From: Podaxis mareebaensis
Lineage: Eukaryota; Basidiomycota; Agaricomycetes; Agaricales; Agaricaceae
Length of the DNA: 64,000 nucleotides
Direction of reading: 5' to 3'
Assembly (NCBI GenBank): GCA_018524725.1
Contig: JAEUWP010000077.1
Span: 1 to 64,000, forward strand
Position numbers and translations under genes: made by a program. Within the stretch, counting starts at the first letter, position 1. Every line of letters starts with the position of its first letter. A model generated the notes under the pieces. It searched no databases. It was not told the DNA's origin and saw only the letters and a program-made list of their open reading frames with translations. This document shows positions 1 through 11,218 of the stretch, in pieces.

Positions 1-318
1 GTGAGGGTGAGCTGTGAGGCAAACTTTCACATTTTCAAACTCCTGAAACGTTGTCAAACTCCCGATCAATGATAGTAAGCTATGATGCGATATTCAACGG
101 GGGTGGGGCTGGTGGCTGACTTGCGAAGCAAAGGCGTAAATTCCATTCAGTTACATAATGAGGGGGCATCCACGATAGACGCAGTCAACCACCCGACACC
201 ATACACGCTTCCAAGTCCTTTTACGCCTCTACCATTACGGGTGGCGGGGGCGGGGACGTGACAACGGATTCCACCCAAACAGCGAATTCCTTCCTTCACA
301 TTGGTACTATACAACCTC

Positions 319-1365
319 TTACGTATGCTGCACTCCTGGTGGTGGAGCTGCTGCCCAAGTTGGTGAAGAACCGGTTGGCAAACCTGCGTGCTCCATGGAC
401 ATCGGCCTCCACTGGGACGTTGGGCGATAGCCAGTACTACTGCTACCATCGTGACCCAGCTCTGGTAAGCCCTTGTAATTCGCACCCGTACTAGCCGAAT
501 CCGCCTCAGTTCTGCGTAGGGGCCCAAACCCAGCCGGAGGCGTTCCTCGTGACTCCCTGTTCGCGAGGCTAGCCGAAGAATCCTTGCCTTCTGTCGCTGC
601 AAGTGTAGGGATCTCGGACATCGATGTCGGAGGCACCTTGATACCATCTTCATCGCTGCCAGCTCCTTCCCCTGCTCTCCTCACCATGGTTCTTTTCCAG
701 AAATAGAACAACAACAATCCGATCAACGAAACTATCAGCACGCTGCCAATTACAGCACCAGCGAGGGACCCAACAGAAACGACTGCGTTGTCCCTTGATG
801 TCGCGGTAACGGTAACGGTGGCAGGCTGTGTGGATGTTACGTTGGGGTCGGGGATCTCGAGGTCGACGTGAGATATTGTGAGCTCTGCTTCCAAGTTCCA
901 AAGCAAAACTTTGTGTATTCCAGGCTCGGACCATCGGTTTGAGTAATACAGTGTCTACGGGTCTTGAGTAGGTGGATGACGACTGCATGCAAAAGTTCGA
1001 CTTACCGAAGGACTTTGCTCTTGTGGGTCTCTTCGATTCGGTACGGTTGTATAGGAGTCCGTCTTGGGATTACAGTCGATACAAATGGCAAATTTGCCTG
1101 TGGTATCTAGTCTTGGGACGGCGTAAAAGTGGAAGGCAATAGCTGGAACGGGGAAGCTCTGAAAAAGTTCATTGGAAGGTTATGTTCTCTGGGCGAGACG
1201 ACGCACGAAGGTGACATTCTCATAAAGGCCGTACGTGAAGTAGAAGTGACCAGTTGTTCCATTAGCCGCCATCCAGTCTTTGTCTGTCCAACCAGCTCCA
1301 TTGAAGGTAAAAGCTACATTATCGTTCGGGAGATAGGTCCTATTCACAAAGCTGGTCATGGTCAA
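319..1365 (-). CDS. Single-pass membrane protein with extracellular beta-type domain
   Basis: Three exons (1207..1365, 1006..1158, 319..954) join in frame to 315 aa; the introns are 48 and 51 bp with GTGCGT and GTAAG donors. The N-terminal half has the pattern of a large basidiomycete family of type I membrane proteins: a Gly-Trp strand (NGAGWTDKDW), an FHFYAV strand, a CIDC motif near residue 80, then VLLWNLE. A hydrophobic helix at about residues 166-189 (AGAVIGSVLIVSLIGLLLFYF) is followed by Lys-Arg, giving a Ser/Pro-rich cytoplasmic tail of about 125 aa. The reading frame at the start lacks a convincing signal peptide, so a further upstream exon is possible. The ligand is unknown; a surface sensor role is inferred only from architecture. 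Confidence 0.72.
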
Positions 1366-2052
1366 AGCAAAGAACCAAGGGACGGGTCAGTGGGAGGCGC
1401 CGGAACCCTTCAAGGTGGTGCTGACACCTTTTTGTAGGAGGCACACCACCCCTCCATTTCCTTTCGTACACAACGCCAAGGCCTTGTTAAGTGGCACGCG
1501 GATTCAATGAGGATTGCAGAGGACTGAATGTGTCAGCAGCTCGCCGACTCGGCATTAGGTTTACCATATCGTCCTTGGACAGATTGACGCTGGAATCCCT
1601 GTTCCAGACTTTTCGACGCCCAGAACGGCAAGGTGAATTCACACTTTGACTCCATGTTTGACTACACTTCTTGAGTTTTACCTAAAGAACGCCCATAAAG
1701 CATAGCAGATGCAGGGTGTCCTTTGGTGTCTTATCATGGATGCTTTGGCTTCTTGTGGCGTTCCTGAAACAATATTTTCTGATCGCCGCTACCCACTGTT
1801 TGGTTTGCTGTGGGTCCAGCTTTACCCACAGTATGTAGCAATGAGAACTTGTATGTCCTGGGAGACACAGGTAATGCATAGTTGAGGTGTCTTAGCAGTT
1901 TTCCAAAAACACGAGGGACCGTACTAGGCACCCTTGTTTATACCAAAATGTTTCCGACCTCGTGCCCCTATTATGAATCAAGTATGTCCGAATGCCGTAC
2001 ACCATGCTTAAGACATTTAGCACGCGGTGGATCTCTAGAAGCCATCTATCCT
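1366..2052. other. Intergenic, possible decayed retroelement trace
   Basis: No intact gene is visible. On the plus strand around 1690-1920 one frame reads a GVPETIFSDRR-like stretch followed by weakly integrase-like text, interrupted by stops. This resembles the SDR motif of Ty3-type integrases but is too short and degraded to be certain. Confidence 0.25.
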
Positions 2053-3492
2053 TTATAGCTTGGTGGCAGGTGAGACCGCGTGCCTCCTGTACCTCGATCC
2101 ACCATCGAGGATGGTGTGCGTCCCAGTAACGTGCGCAGATGCTGGGGAAGCCAAGAACAATGCCAAACCAGCAATATCCTCTGGCTTGCCGAAACGACCA
2201 GTGGGTTGTTTGGCATTGAAGGCTTCCTCACCAGATTTGCGAATACCAAAGGCAGTCATTTTGCTCGGGAAGAGACTAAATCGGGCCAATCAGCTCTCTG
2301 ACGAATGGAATCGTGGTTTAGTGGCGGAAGAATACACACCCGGGCAAGATAGCGTTCACACTGTCATTGAAGAGGGTGATGGCTTTAGTGTGATGGTCGA
2401 GCGAGAGTGTAGCGTTGAAGGACATACGTGATCCGTTGTGGTGCGAGTTTGAGAGCAAGGGCAGAAGTGAGATGGTTTGCTGCAGAAGGAAGCTTTGAGC
2501 AAAAAAGAATGGGACGACAGGCGCGGAGTGAATAGTTACCGGCTGCTTTGCTTGGTTGGTCTAGAGGCACAGCAGTCAGAAAGACCTTAACCCTGTCGAA
2601 TTAACAACACTCACAGCTCCATGTCCCATTTCCGACATCGCTGAGCGACCCCTCACATGCAGGATCGACAGAAGCCGTTGAGGAGATGTTAATGACACGG
2701 CCAGGGTCAAGATTTGTTGCATCCTTTGCGAGGAGGTCGGTCAAGCTGTGCGACAGGTGAGTCGGTCAGGCGACTGGTTGCAAATTACGAGATTGTTCTT
2801 ACATACCCAGCAGTCACTGCAATAGACGATTATCAGAAAGCGCGAAAAGATGGTCCGAGAGGGTACGTACTGTAAAAGATTGACTTGACGTTGACATTGA
2901 ACACATTGTCCCATCCCTTTTCCTCTGGGAAGTCATGGTAGGGACCGCCCCATGTGATGCCCGAGTTATTAACAAGGACATGGAGCTTCGACTCGCGCTT
3001 GCGGAATTCCCTGATCAACGCATTACATCCGGCCTTAGACTAATAGAGGGTGGGTGAGCGGACAGCGATATAGTGAGCAACGAGCAAGATTCTGCGTACG
3101 CCAACGTTTGCGACAATGTAGTCCACCTTTCCGGTAGCAACCTTCTTGATATCGGCAACGGCCTGTTTAAGGATGTGAACTTGGTTGTGTATTATTCCAG
3201 TTTTGCGGCTGACGGACCTCTTGAAGCTGTTTCTCTTTCCTGGCCGCGATATACACGTTTGCACCGTTCTGTGCAAAACCCGTCGCCATCATCTTTCCGA
3301 CACCGGAGCCACCACCGGTGACGAGGACTAATACCCCTAAATGAGAACGTACTCTTCAGTGATTCGCAGAACCTTACGCACCGATTTTTCCCTTGACGTT
3401 GAAGAGAGACGAGATAGAGAGATCTTTGTCCGTACTTTAGGCATTACGTTTTATAAAAATGGAAGCCTCAACCTTCACTTACCAGAAGCCAT
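2053..3492 (-). CDS. Short-chain dehydrogenase/reductase (SDR family)
   Basis: Ten exons (3483..3492, 3382..3423, 3218..3336, 3100..3162, 2867..3039, 2615..2745, 2540..2560, 2428..2479, 2340..2360, 2053..2275) give 284 aa with all phases matching. The first exon is only 10 nt. The nucleotide-binding motif TGGGSGVG lies at residues 24-31 and the NNSG motif at 102-105. The catalytic pair is Tyr180 and Lys184 (YQPSK), and the C-terminus has the LDGG motif of classical SDRs. It is therefore a predicted NAD(P)H-dependent oxidoreductase; the substrate cannot be read from sequence, though 3-oxoacyl reductase-like relatives are common. Two extra residues in the first strand (IGVLVLVTGG) are slightly odd. 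Read without introns it looks like scattered fragments, but it is intact. Confidence 0.88.
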
Positions 3493-3586
3493 TCGGGGTG
3501 TATGCAGCAGAGGGAAAAGGAGATTCCCCGACTACTAATACCCTCAGCCCGGTATCTTCAATACCCGTTCCCCACACTCCTAAGTA

Positions 3587-3622
3587 AGACGATCAGACGA
3601 TCAGACGATCAGACGATCAGAC
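3587..3622. repeat. 8-bp tandem repeat (AGACGATC)
   Basis: About 4.5 perfect copies of AGACGATC lie roughly 95 bp upstream of the SDR start codon. This is a simple microsatellite; no function is implied. Confidence 0.9.
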
Positions 3623-3852
3623 CGAGAATGTTGTTGCACGTGACTAGGCACAATTAGAGCGTGCTCTATACTCTACGGTTTTCTCTCTTATTTCTCATAT
3701 ATACAACGCAGTATTAATTTCAGGCCTAGTTTGAGCTTGAAGCTAAGCGTTTGACCTTATCAATTGGGTATTGTGCAAGCGCACTGAGCTCCGGTAGGAT
3801 GCTCGTGGGAATTGATCGGGTCAGCGGGTGGATGTTTTCCAGAGTATTCAAC

Positions 3853-4629
3853 ATGACTTCATCGTCCATGGCTACAAGGTGTTCTCTCCTTAATGCGCTC
3901 TCGAATCCGACATTTAGACATACGAGGTGCGCAAAAAAATACACTACCAATGCTACAAAAGCATTAATCTCAGCTGTGCACCGTGGTATTCATTTTGAGA
4001 ACCGTTCCATCACCTTGCTGGAACGCCATTTGTCAATGTCTTTGAAGCGCGTAGGGGGAAGAGGGGACGGCGGGGTGGACATGTTGGGTTGGTGGTGGAT
4101 ACCTCACGTTGTAGACGACACGCATCTCCTGGGCCAACGTCGGCGGATTCGTATAATCGCTCAGTGCAAAGCAGAAAAGAAGAAAATCGGTCCAAAATAC
4201 GTTCGCGAGCTCGAGGGCGTCCTACATCGATACCACGCGTCGGACCCCGTGAAAGGAAACATCGATGCTGAGTCTTTCGACTCATATGACACTTTCCCTG
4301 AGGCCTTGCACACTCAGAGCAAATGTGTCCCATCTCTTGGCCTTTTTATCTCCGAATCGCCCTTCACTCAAGCAACCGTTCTCCATGCTCAGTCATCACC
4401 TATCCCTCTGCTCCTCTTACACCTACCGCCGGAAGTCAAGACTCCGACGTCATCGTCCTCTTGGGATGTTTTAGGCAGCGCAATTTGGAATCCAGCGCTT
4501 GCAGGGGACCAAGGTCTTTTGGGTGGTCAGATGGAAATCCGATGGGAACGATCCACTAGTGGTCCTGATCGGCCGGGGATTTGGTGGCGAGGGGCCAAGC
4601 TGCCTAGCTGGGTTCCCTCCGAGGTGTAA
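3853..4629 (+). CDS. Rrg7-like mitochondrial protein, restriction-endonuclease fold
   Basis: A single open frame that can also start at 3751; the ATG at 3853 is preferred because it begins a Ser/Arg/Lys-rich presequence typical of mitochondrial import. The core matches the DUF2034/Rrg7 family (required for respiratory growth 7), a PD-(D/E)XK-like fold. From the 3751 start, RGIHFE lies at residues 78-83, VGGRGDGGVD at 101-110 and AQCKA at 137-141, followed by GPKYVRELEG. Glu83, Asp110 and the Gln-Cys-Lys triad are the expected active-site positions and all are present. The family is linked to mitochondrial genome maintenance in yeast; nuclease activity here is inference. The last 60 residues are unconserved and Pro/Trp-rich. 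Confidence 0.78.
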   Translation: MTSSSMATRCSLLNALSNPTFRHTRCAKKYTTNATKALISAVHRGIHFENRSITLLERHLSMSLKRVGGRGDGGVDMLGWWWIPHVVDDTHLLGQRRRIRIIAQCKAEKKKIGPKYVRELEGVLHRYHASDPVKGNIDAESFDSYDTFPEALHTQSKCVPSLGLFISESPFTQATVLHAQSSPIPLLLLHLPPEVKTPTSSSSWDVLGSAIWNPALAGDQGLLGGQMEIRWERSTSGPDRPGIWWRGAKLPSWVPSEV

Positions 4630-5044
4630 CGAATCTCCTCTCCCGCGGAGTGTAAGGGGTATACCCATCTATGACGGAGACCGGTGACGCGTACGCGCTC
4701 GGTCACCTCTGGTTACCTTCGCTTAGAGGTCTAAGTGTCGTCATAACCTCAGGTCCTGCGCATTTCGTCACTATCGGTCATATCGACAAGTTCACGTCCG
4801 ATCGTCGTGATTTCTTCTGACGAGTCTCGGATCGGCTACCAGGCACAGGTTCTGTCAACGGGTATTGATGCTGGGTACATACGAACTGTTGTAATAAGAA
4901 AACATACTTGTCGATAATTATTCCAACTATCAGTAGCGAAATATCGTGACTAAATATCATAGACTATCATAACGTATAAACCGTGGGTATAGGAACAGTG
5001 AGGTATGAAGATGGGACAGGGGAAATATACAAGTTTTCAACAAT
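4630..5044. other. Intergenic between convergent genes
   Basis: No coding signal, tRNA or recognisable repeat. It separates the 3' ends of the Rrg7-like gene and the first G-alpha gene, so it should hold two polyadenylation regions. The only local structure noticed is a GGTGAC...GTCACC inverted repeat near 4681-4706. Confidence 0.5.
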
Positions 5045-7381
5045 TCAAGTTAAATCACACTCAGCGAGATTTTGGCGCATCAACATATCCTGTACTGGAA
5101 TCATAGGTGAGCATCATACCAGGGGAGGATGCCAGAGAACATACAGTTAGTCAAAATGTACTTCGTTGACTTCGTGTCCTTCAGGATGTTCTGCATCAGT
5201 CTCCGGAGTCCGGGATGCCAGAAGTGACCTACGGTAACGGTAGTAAAGTGGGAATAAAACACCCTCGGCAATTTTGAATTACTTTTCATTAATGCCGCTA
5301 GTGATATTCATCAGCCGCTGGAAGCTATCAGTGGACATGGCCGAAATAAGCGTACCGAATTTCCTCCTGAGGTCTAGGAGAAATATGACACTTAGTCTAT
5401 GGCGCTTGCACGGAAGTGATCAACGCATAAACATACAGTCTGAAGTACTTTCGACGTCGTTTGGTCGGTCTCGGTATGAGGTGACGAATTTGACGAATGG
5501 TACCCCAGCCTCGATCTTGGCCCGAAAGATATCAAACTTGTTGAGGAAAAGGATGATGTTTGTGCGGCTCAAGAGCTCGTTTGAAACGAGGTTTGTCCAT
5601 AGCTGGAAGGAGTCTAGCTGTCATCGGGTGTGAACAAGTTGAGTTTTGAGTATCTGAAACGTGACGTTTCAGGAGCATTCACTAACCAGTCTGTTCACCT
5701 TCGGATCTTCTTCCAGCATTTGGTCGAAGGCGCTTCAAATAAATCCCCGCATCAGTCAATCGACTGTGATGAAGGACGTTGGAGACATGTCAGAATCATA
5801 CCTGATGGGTGCTAAGAAGATGATAGCATTCATGTCATCGAAGTACGGTACCCATGCCGCTATATCAAAAATAGGGACGAGGACAACATCAATACCGTCT
5901 CCATCGACCCTGATTGTAGGACCATACCTCTCTAACGACGCAGGGCTCAGCTCACTGCACTACTAAATACAAAGGCTTCTCACCTGGGACCGGTGGCCAC
6001 CCACATCATATATCCGCCAGTCCTTCCCCACTCCCGTACCCGTATGGATGTCAGCAAAAACACCTACTAGACCAAAGTTGCGCACGTACTGGTGTCCACC
6101 CTGAACCTGTGTTCGGACACGCCTAAAGCCCAAGCGAAATAAGTTTTTTGTTTCCGTAAAAAAAGAAACGAATTATACCTAACGTTTTGAGACGTGCCCG
6201 CAGAATATCATCTATAGAAATGTTGAACAACCAATCAGAGTTCGCAATGCATCAATCATGTTTCACCTACCGTCAGTGGGAATATATCGTGCCGCTGTGA
6301 CGCGTTCAAGAGAATCCAAGAAGCTAAGAGTGACAGATGAGCCACCAGTTCTGAAAAGGGAGAGAAACCGAGTGCGTACAAGCCAGCATGGTCTTCCATG
6401 CGTATCTTGAGTCTATGCAGGAGCTCCTGAATGACAGGATCATGCCACAGCCTAATCATATCTTCAGAACAAGCGTGCAAGAGCCTTCCAGGGTCATTTG
6501 GGTCATCCCAGTCTATATCCTCCTCGCAAGTAATTCGACTACCCTTGACCAGTCGTCCGAAAGACTCTTTCCACTGCGTAGCTGAGTTCACCGCTATCTC
6601 CTTTAGGGAAGCCTTGCTAGGACGTCGAGTCAATCCGGTCTCGTCCCTTCCCACAGGGTAGACTGGGGAGATCTGATTTATGAGGGCATCTTCGACTTGG
6701 AGAAGGGGCGACAAGCGTCGCTTAGTCTTGAGGAGGTCAGCGGACAAACGGGGAAGCTCCCGAAGATCCTCATTCTCGTCCCCTTCCAAGGGAAGAGTCC
6801 TTCGCTGTGCCCGCTCCATGGCATTCATGATGAGGTGGAAAGAATGGACTATGTTGAGAAAGATGACTGCTCTCCATGAGATACGCTCCCTTCCGAATGC
6901 CTGTAGACGAAGCTGAGAGATGGCCGTAGCGGAACCAAGTGTAAAGAAGCAGACCTTCGGCTCGTGCATGAGCTGGAAAACTACAGCAAGAGCTCAACTT
7001 CAGCTCTCATACAAGATTTGTGAACCTACTCTTTAATGTTGTGGATTTTCCTTTATCATGGCTCAGTTTATTATTGTGCCTGAGTTGTGTGAGCTAACGC
7101 ACCCGACTCGCTCTGTCCTAAAGAACGAACATAGTTTTAGCACCATCATCTGAACTATATATCCACTGGGGCGGCGAACCAAGAAGAAGGATTTTCACCG
7201 GCTTTGGGGCCTTGCGCTCCCTGTTTAGTTCATCATCAATGGCGTTGGATACACGCTTAGCCTCTTCTTCCTGCTCCAATCTCCGGACGCGCTCTTCTGG
7301 CGTCTCGAACTCTGAAGGAGCCATGAGAGCAGATAGAGGGTCCGGCAATTGCTCGGGGGCTGCGGTAGACTTCACTGGCAT
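5045..7381 (-). CDS. Divergent heterotrimeric G-protein alpha subunit (copy 1)
   Basis: Seventeen exons give 468 aa: 7180..7381, 7103..7117, 7030..7050, 6955..6980, 6380..6900, 6271..6323, 6179..6211, 6090..6122, 5984..6030, 5928..5931, 5802..5859, 5687..5732, 5437..5617, 5356..5373, 5233..5297, 5145..5178, 5045..5094. The P-loop GQSESGKST is at residues 68-76 and is spread over three exons. The switch I region LRARLKTLGV keeps the catalytic Arg. Switch II reads DVGGHR, with His about residue 314 replacing the GTPase Gln. NKFD is at 379-382 and TTVTDTK stands for the usual TCATDT. The helical domain is enlarged, there is no N-terminal Met-Gly for myristoylation, and the tail is not CGLY-like. 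The 6030/6090 junction is the least certain: a 26-nt intron alternative would add GTGVGKDW-like sequence matching copy 2. Receptor and effector are unknown. Confidence 0.82.
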
Positions 7382-8920
7382 GCTCTAAACCACCAATCGA
7401 ATCGACAACTAAATGAGCGTGCACTGTGCCTAGAGAGTAATAACAGAGACGAAGAAGAAAGGGGGAGGGGAGGGATCAAACGCTTACCAAAAACACTCCG
7501 AATATATGTATCAAATAGGATGAAGATTAAGGGTAGCCATCATAGTTATTCCCAACAAGTCGGACATTCCAGCAGGAGTTGATGGAGTTATGTGATCGAG
7601 ACAACAAGCCCGCGACTATTCTATAATTGTTGCTCAGTGCTCTGGCAAATGAATGACTATGATCCACGGTATCCAGGCTAGCACTGGAGTTTCGTGAGAG
7701 ACAGACTCTTCGATTAGCACATTGAAATATACCAAGAGAATATAAGGCCGGGGAGTGATTTGAATCAGCCGTAAAGCCGCGACGCAGTTGTTATCTAGGG
7801 TAAGCCGCCATTCAACTTGGATGACCCAAGCTTCGACCCTATGTCAGGAGCGCAAATCTCGTCAACTCAATTGTTCTGTACCAAAGTAGGACATCTTTCC
7901 TTTGCCTTAATCTCTTCTTGTACTGCGTATTTATGAGTTCATCATAGCAGCCTCGAGAAGTATACTTTCATGGGGAGAGTGGTTCGTGGCCCTGAAGCGG
8001 CATCTAACAACATATGGGTAGAATTACTCCAAGTTTTCGCACAGCCGTACCTTCCCTTAAATTTAAACCTTCAGGTGCAAACCAAACCTGTGCTGGAAAA
8101 TGGCTTCCAAGGTTGTCCCCCTTGGTACTCGACTCACGACAATTCAGCTAAGAAGCAACAGTCACAGTGACCCTCACCACTTCCATTTTTTTGTGGATCC
8201 GGCCGCTTCCGGACCGGATGCAAACCCGCACTCAAGGCTTCTCCCGATCCTACTGAAATAGGCTAAAGCACAACAATGTATTCCTCGAATGACAAATGAA
8301 AATATCCCCCGAAAAAGGATAAAAAGGTGCAAGATCCGCGAAGGTAGGGCCTGCCCTGTGAATCTAAAGCTTGCTCGGTACTTTGCCGTATCTCAATGTT
8401 GGTCTGAATACCTATCGAGCTTCCTCCCAGCTCAACGCCGACAGGGACATTTGTGAGAACGACAAGTGATAGACTAGACCTTATAGGACCGTAACAAGTG
8501 GTACTTGATAAAAGCAACCTACATTATAAATACGTACGCCAAAGTCAAATTTCATGCCGTACACCACACTAAAACTGCTGTCCTGAACTCCCGACAACAA
8601 TATGCAGAGCTCTGGCGTACGTACCCAGAGAATACAATAGCTGCCCTCATCTGGCCAAAAACCGTGCGTCGTCGTTACATTGCTACCATCTGTCCGCGGT
8701 GAGCGGACGCGTCATAATAGGAAAATCTTTAGCGAACGTAATTGAGCTCCACGCCCGCGAAGTCTAGGTTTTAACTCAACGGAAAAGTGAAATCCTAGGG
8801 CGGGGTAGGAGGCGTTACTACCACCGTTTCTACATGGCAACATTACAAAACATATGGATTATCCAATTGGCATCGTTGAGTGACGTACAACTAGCAAGAT
8901 ACAACGCGCAGCACAGGTAA
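7382..8920. other. Spacer between the two G-alpha genes
   Basis: About 1.5 kb between the copy 1 start codon and the copy 2 stop codon. It should contain the copy 1 promoter. I see no additional open gene; short frames here have no recognisable domains. A GATCCGG..GGACCGGATC-like inverted repeat occurs near 8196-8220. Confidence 0.5.
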
Positions 8921-11218
8921 CTAGGTCAGACTGCAGTTGGCAAGGTTCTGACGCATCAACATATCTTTCACTGGGGGCAGATTGCCGAATCAATCTATGA
9001 TGCAATTAAGCAGGTTTTGGGATGCTTACGGTTTGTAAGAACATATGCGGTGGATTTTGTATCCTAAAGTGGGTGAGTCACAATTAGGCCAGACCAATCA
9101 TTACCCTCATGTGTACTCACGGTGACGGTTGTGAGATGACAATAAAATACCCTGGGCGTTTTGGAATGCGACTTCAAAATCCCCGCTGGCCAAACAACCA
9201 TCTTATGTGAGTGAGGCAGCAAGGTAGGATGAGGGTAAGACGTACCGAATTTTTTCTTCAGATCTATCAATATACCATGTAATGAGTTTATGACAATGAA
9301 GATAGCGTAAAAAGGACCTATAGAAGGGGACCGAAGGATGGATATCTGACCACTTACAAGTAGATGTGCTCTCGAAATCATTAGGGCGATCCCCATATGA
9401 AGTAACGTAATCGCTGAACCGGATGCCAGCCTCCAGTTTTACTCGGAAGATATCAATTTTGTTGAGGAACAAGATGATATTGGTGTTTCTTAGAAGTTCA
9501 TTTGAGACGATTTCTTTCTAGAGTTGAACGGAGTCTTGCTACCATAACAATTATCAGGGCACATAACAATGACAACTGGTAGAACAAACCAGCCGATTCA
9601 TTTTCGAATCTTCTTCAAGCATCTGGTCAAAAGCACTATGCACAAGTTAGTAATCAAACTTCCAAAGCGTGATGGAGGTACCTTATAGGAGCTAAGAAGA
9701 TAATAGCATCCATGTGATCAAAGTATGGGATCCACGCCGCTGCGGATGCCAAAGTAAATGTCAATGGTCATTCTGAGTTTCAACCGGGCAGATTTCGAAC
9801 CTCTCTGACGAGACAAAGTCAGTTAGCTGGGTCGGACATCCACGTGCGTTATGATGACTCACTTGAGATCGTTGACCGCCAACATCATAAATGCGCCAAT
9901 CTTTACTAAACCCAGTGCCTTTGCTAAATTAGAATCAGTAATCAATATTTAACGTGTGCACGAACCATGACGCATTCTGAAATGATGTTCAGTTACACCT
10001 GCATTTGCGATGAGTAGGTACAGGACCCAGTGGAGGTAGACCGCACCCATTGTCTTGAGACGTGCTCGAAGGATGTCAGCTGAGATTGTCAGAATAGATA
10101 TATCGATTTGTCTCGAGCGCCTTACCGTCGCTCGGCAGGTATCGCGGTGCTGTAACACGATCCAAGGCATCAAGGAAACTAAGTGCTGTTGTGAGTACAG
10201 GACGAAAGAGCCTTGTTAGGGTCTACCCACAAGCCGGCCTGTTCTCTCATTCGGAGTTTCAGTTTGACAAGAAGCTGTTGAATTATTGGATCATTCCACA
10301 AGCGAATCATATCCTCGGAACAGGCGTGTAGAATTCTTCCAGGATCGTTTGGATCATCCCAGTCAACAACAGCCTCGCTGTCGAAGCTGTCTCGTTCGCT
10401 CTTCATCAACTTCTGGAAGCATTCCTTCCATGATGTTGCTGAATTAACCGCTACCTCCTTCAACGAAAGTCTAGAGTGATCAGGAGCTTTCTGTCTCGAG
10501 CTGACGGGCGATAGTTGTCGTATCAATGTGTCTTCTACCTCGAGAAGGGGTGATAGACGCTGCTTGATTTTGAGATGTTCAGTTGTCAAAGATGGGATGT
10601 CTCTTTGAGAGGGATCTGATTTCTCGTCTCTGGTCGAGTACCGCTGGGCCTGTGTCATAGCGTCCATGATGAGATGAAACGACTGTACGACATTGAGTTG
10701 AATAATGGCTCTCCAGGAAGCCAACTCCCTTCGGAAGGCCTGCAGAACCAACGTTTTATAGTAGAGAGTAAGAATTCGAGAGTTGGTCACACCTTTGGCT
10801 CGTACATGAGTTGGAAGTCTGGTACCCCAACTATGGTAAGCCAGAGATTCATAACTCGAAACGGGGGTCTCACTCTTGAGTGTTGTCGATTTTCCTAAGC
10901 TGGGCATAAGTCTCGGAAAATCTCATCAACAGACGCACACACCGGATTCACTCTGACCTATATCAAAATAAAGAGGTTGTTGTTCCGGAACGATGGCTCT
11001 GCAAACTCACCCAGAAGGAGGATCTTCATGGGCTTCTCAGCTCTTCTCTCCTTGTCTATCTCCTCGTCTATCACGTCGGAGACACGCTTGGCTTCTCTTT
11101 CTCGTTCTAGTCTTTTCTCGCGTTCTTCGATGGTCTCGAACGGGGGAGGAGCAAGGACTTCGGCCAACGGATCCTTCGTCACGTCGACGTTCAGACTTGT
11201 TAAAGCCTTCACTGTCAT
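8921..11218 (-). CDS. Divergent G-protein alpha subunit (copy 2), with in-frame TAG
   Basis: Same 17-exon plan as copy 1: 11011..11218, 10943..10957, 10874..10894, 10793..10818, 10231..10739, 10126..10178, 10047..10079, 9962..9998, 9863..9923, 9801..9804, 9682..9739, 9590..9635, 9358..9538, 9246..9263, 9121..9185, 9030..9063, 8921..8970 (473 codons including the terminal stop). The P-loop GQSESGKST and NKID are intact, and switch II is DVGGQR with the catalytic Gln kept. The exon 9358..9538 carries TAG at 9518..9520, where copy 1 has TGG (Trp) in the DSFxLW segment. Either the gene is truncated at codon 364, or splicing uses that TAG as acceptor and drops seven residues in frame. The rest is undecayed, which argues for recent or tolerated change. 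N-terminus MTVKALT lacks a myristoylation Gly. Confidence 0.72.

Noticed and set aside
319..906. Stand-alone 195-aa membrane protein
   Set aside because: The apparent Met is an internal position of the last exon; upstream exons with the CIDC motif join in frame.
1690..1930. Ty3-type integrase core
   Set aside because: Only a short GVPETIFSDR-like match with stops; no RT, RNase H or LTR nearby. Kept only as a note on the intergenic region.
3040..3276. A second SDR gene fragment inserted in the first
   Set aside because: The piece KVDYIVANVG looked like a foreign SDR fragment in another frame. With GT-AG introns it becomes exon 4 of the same gene and all phases fit.
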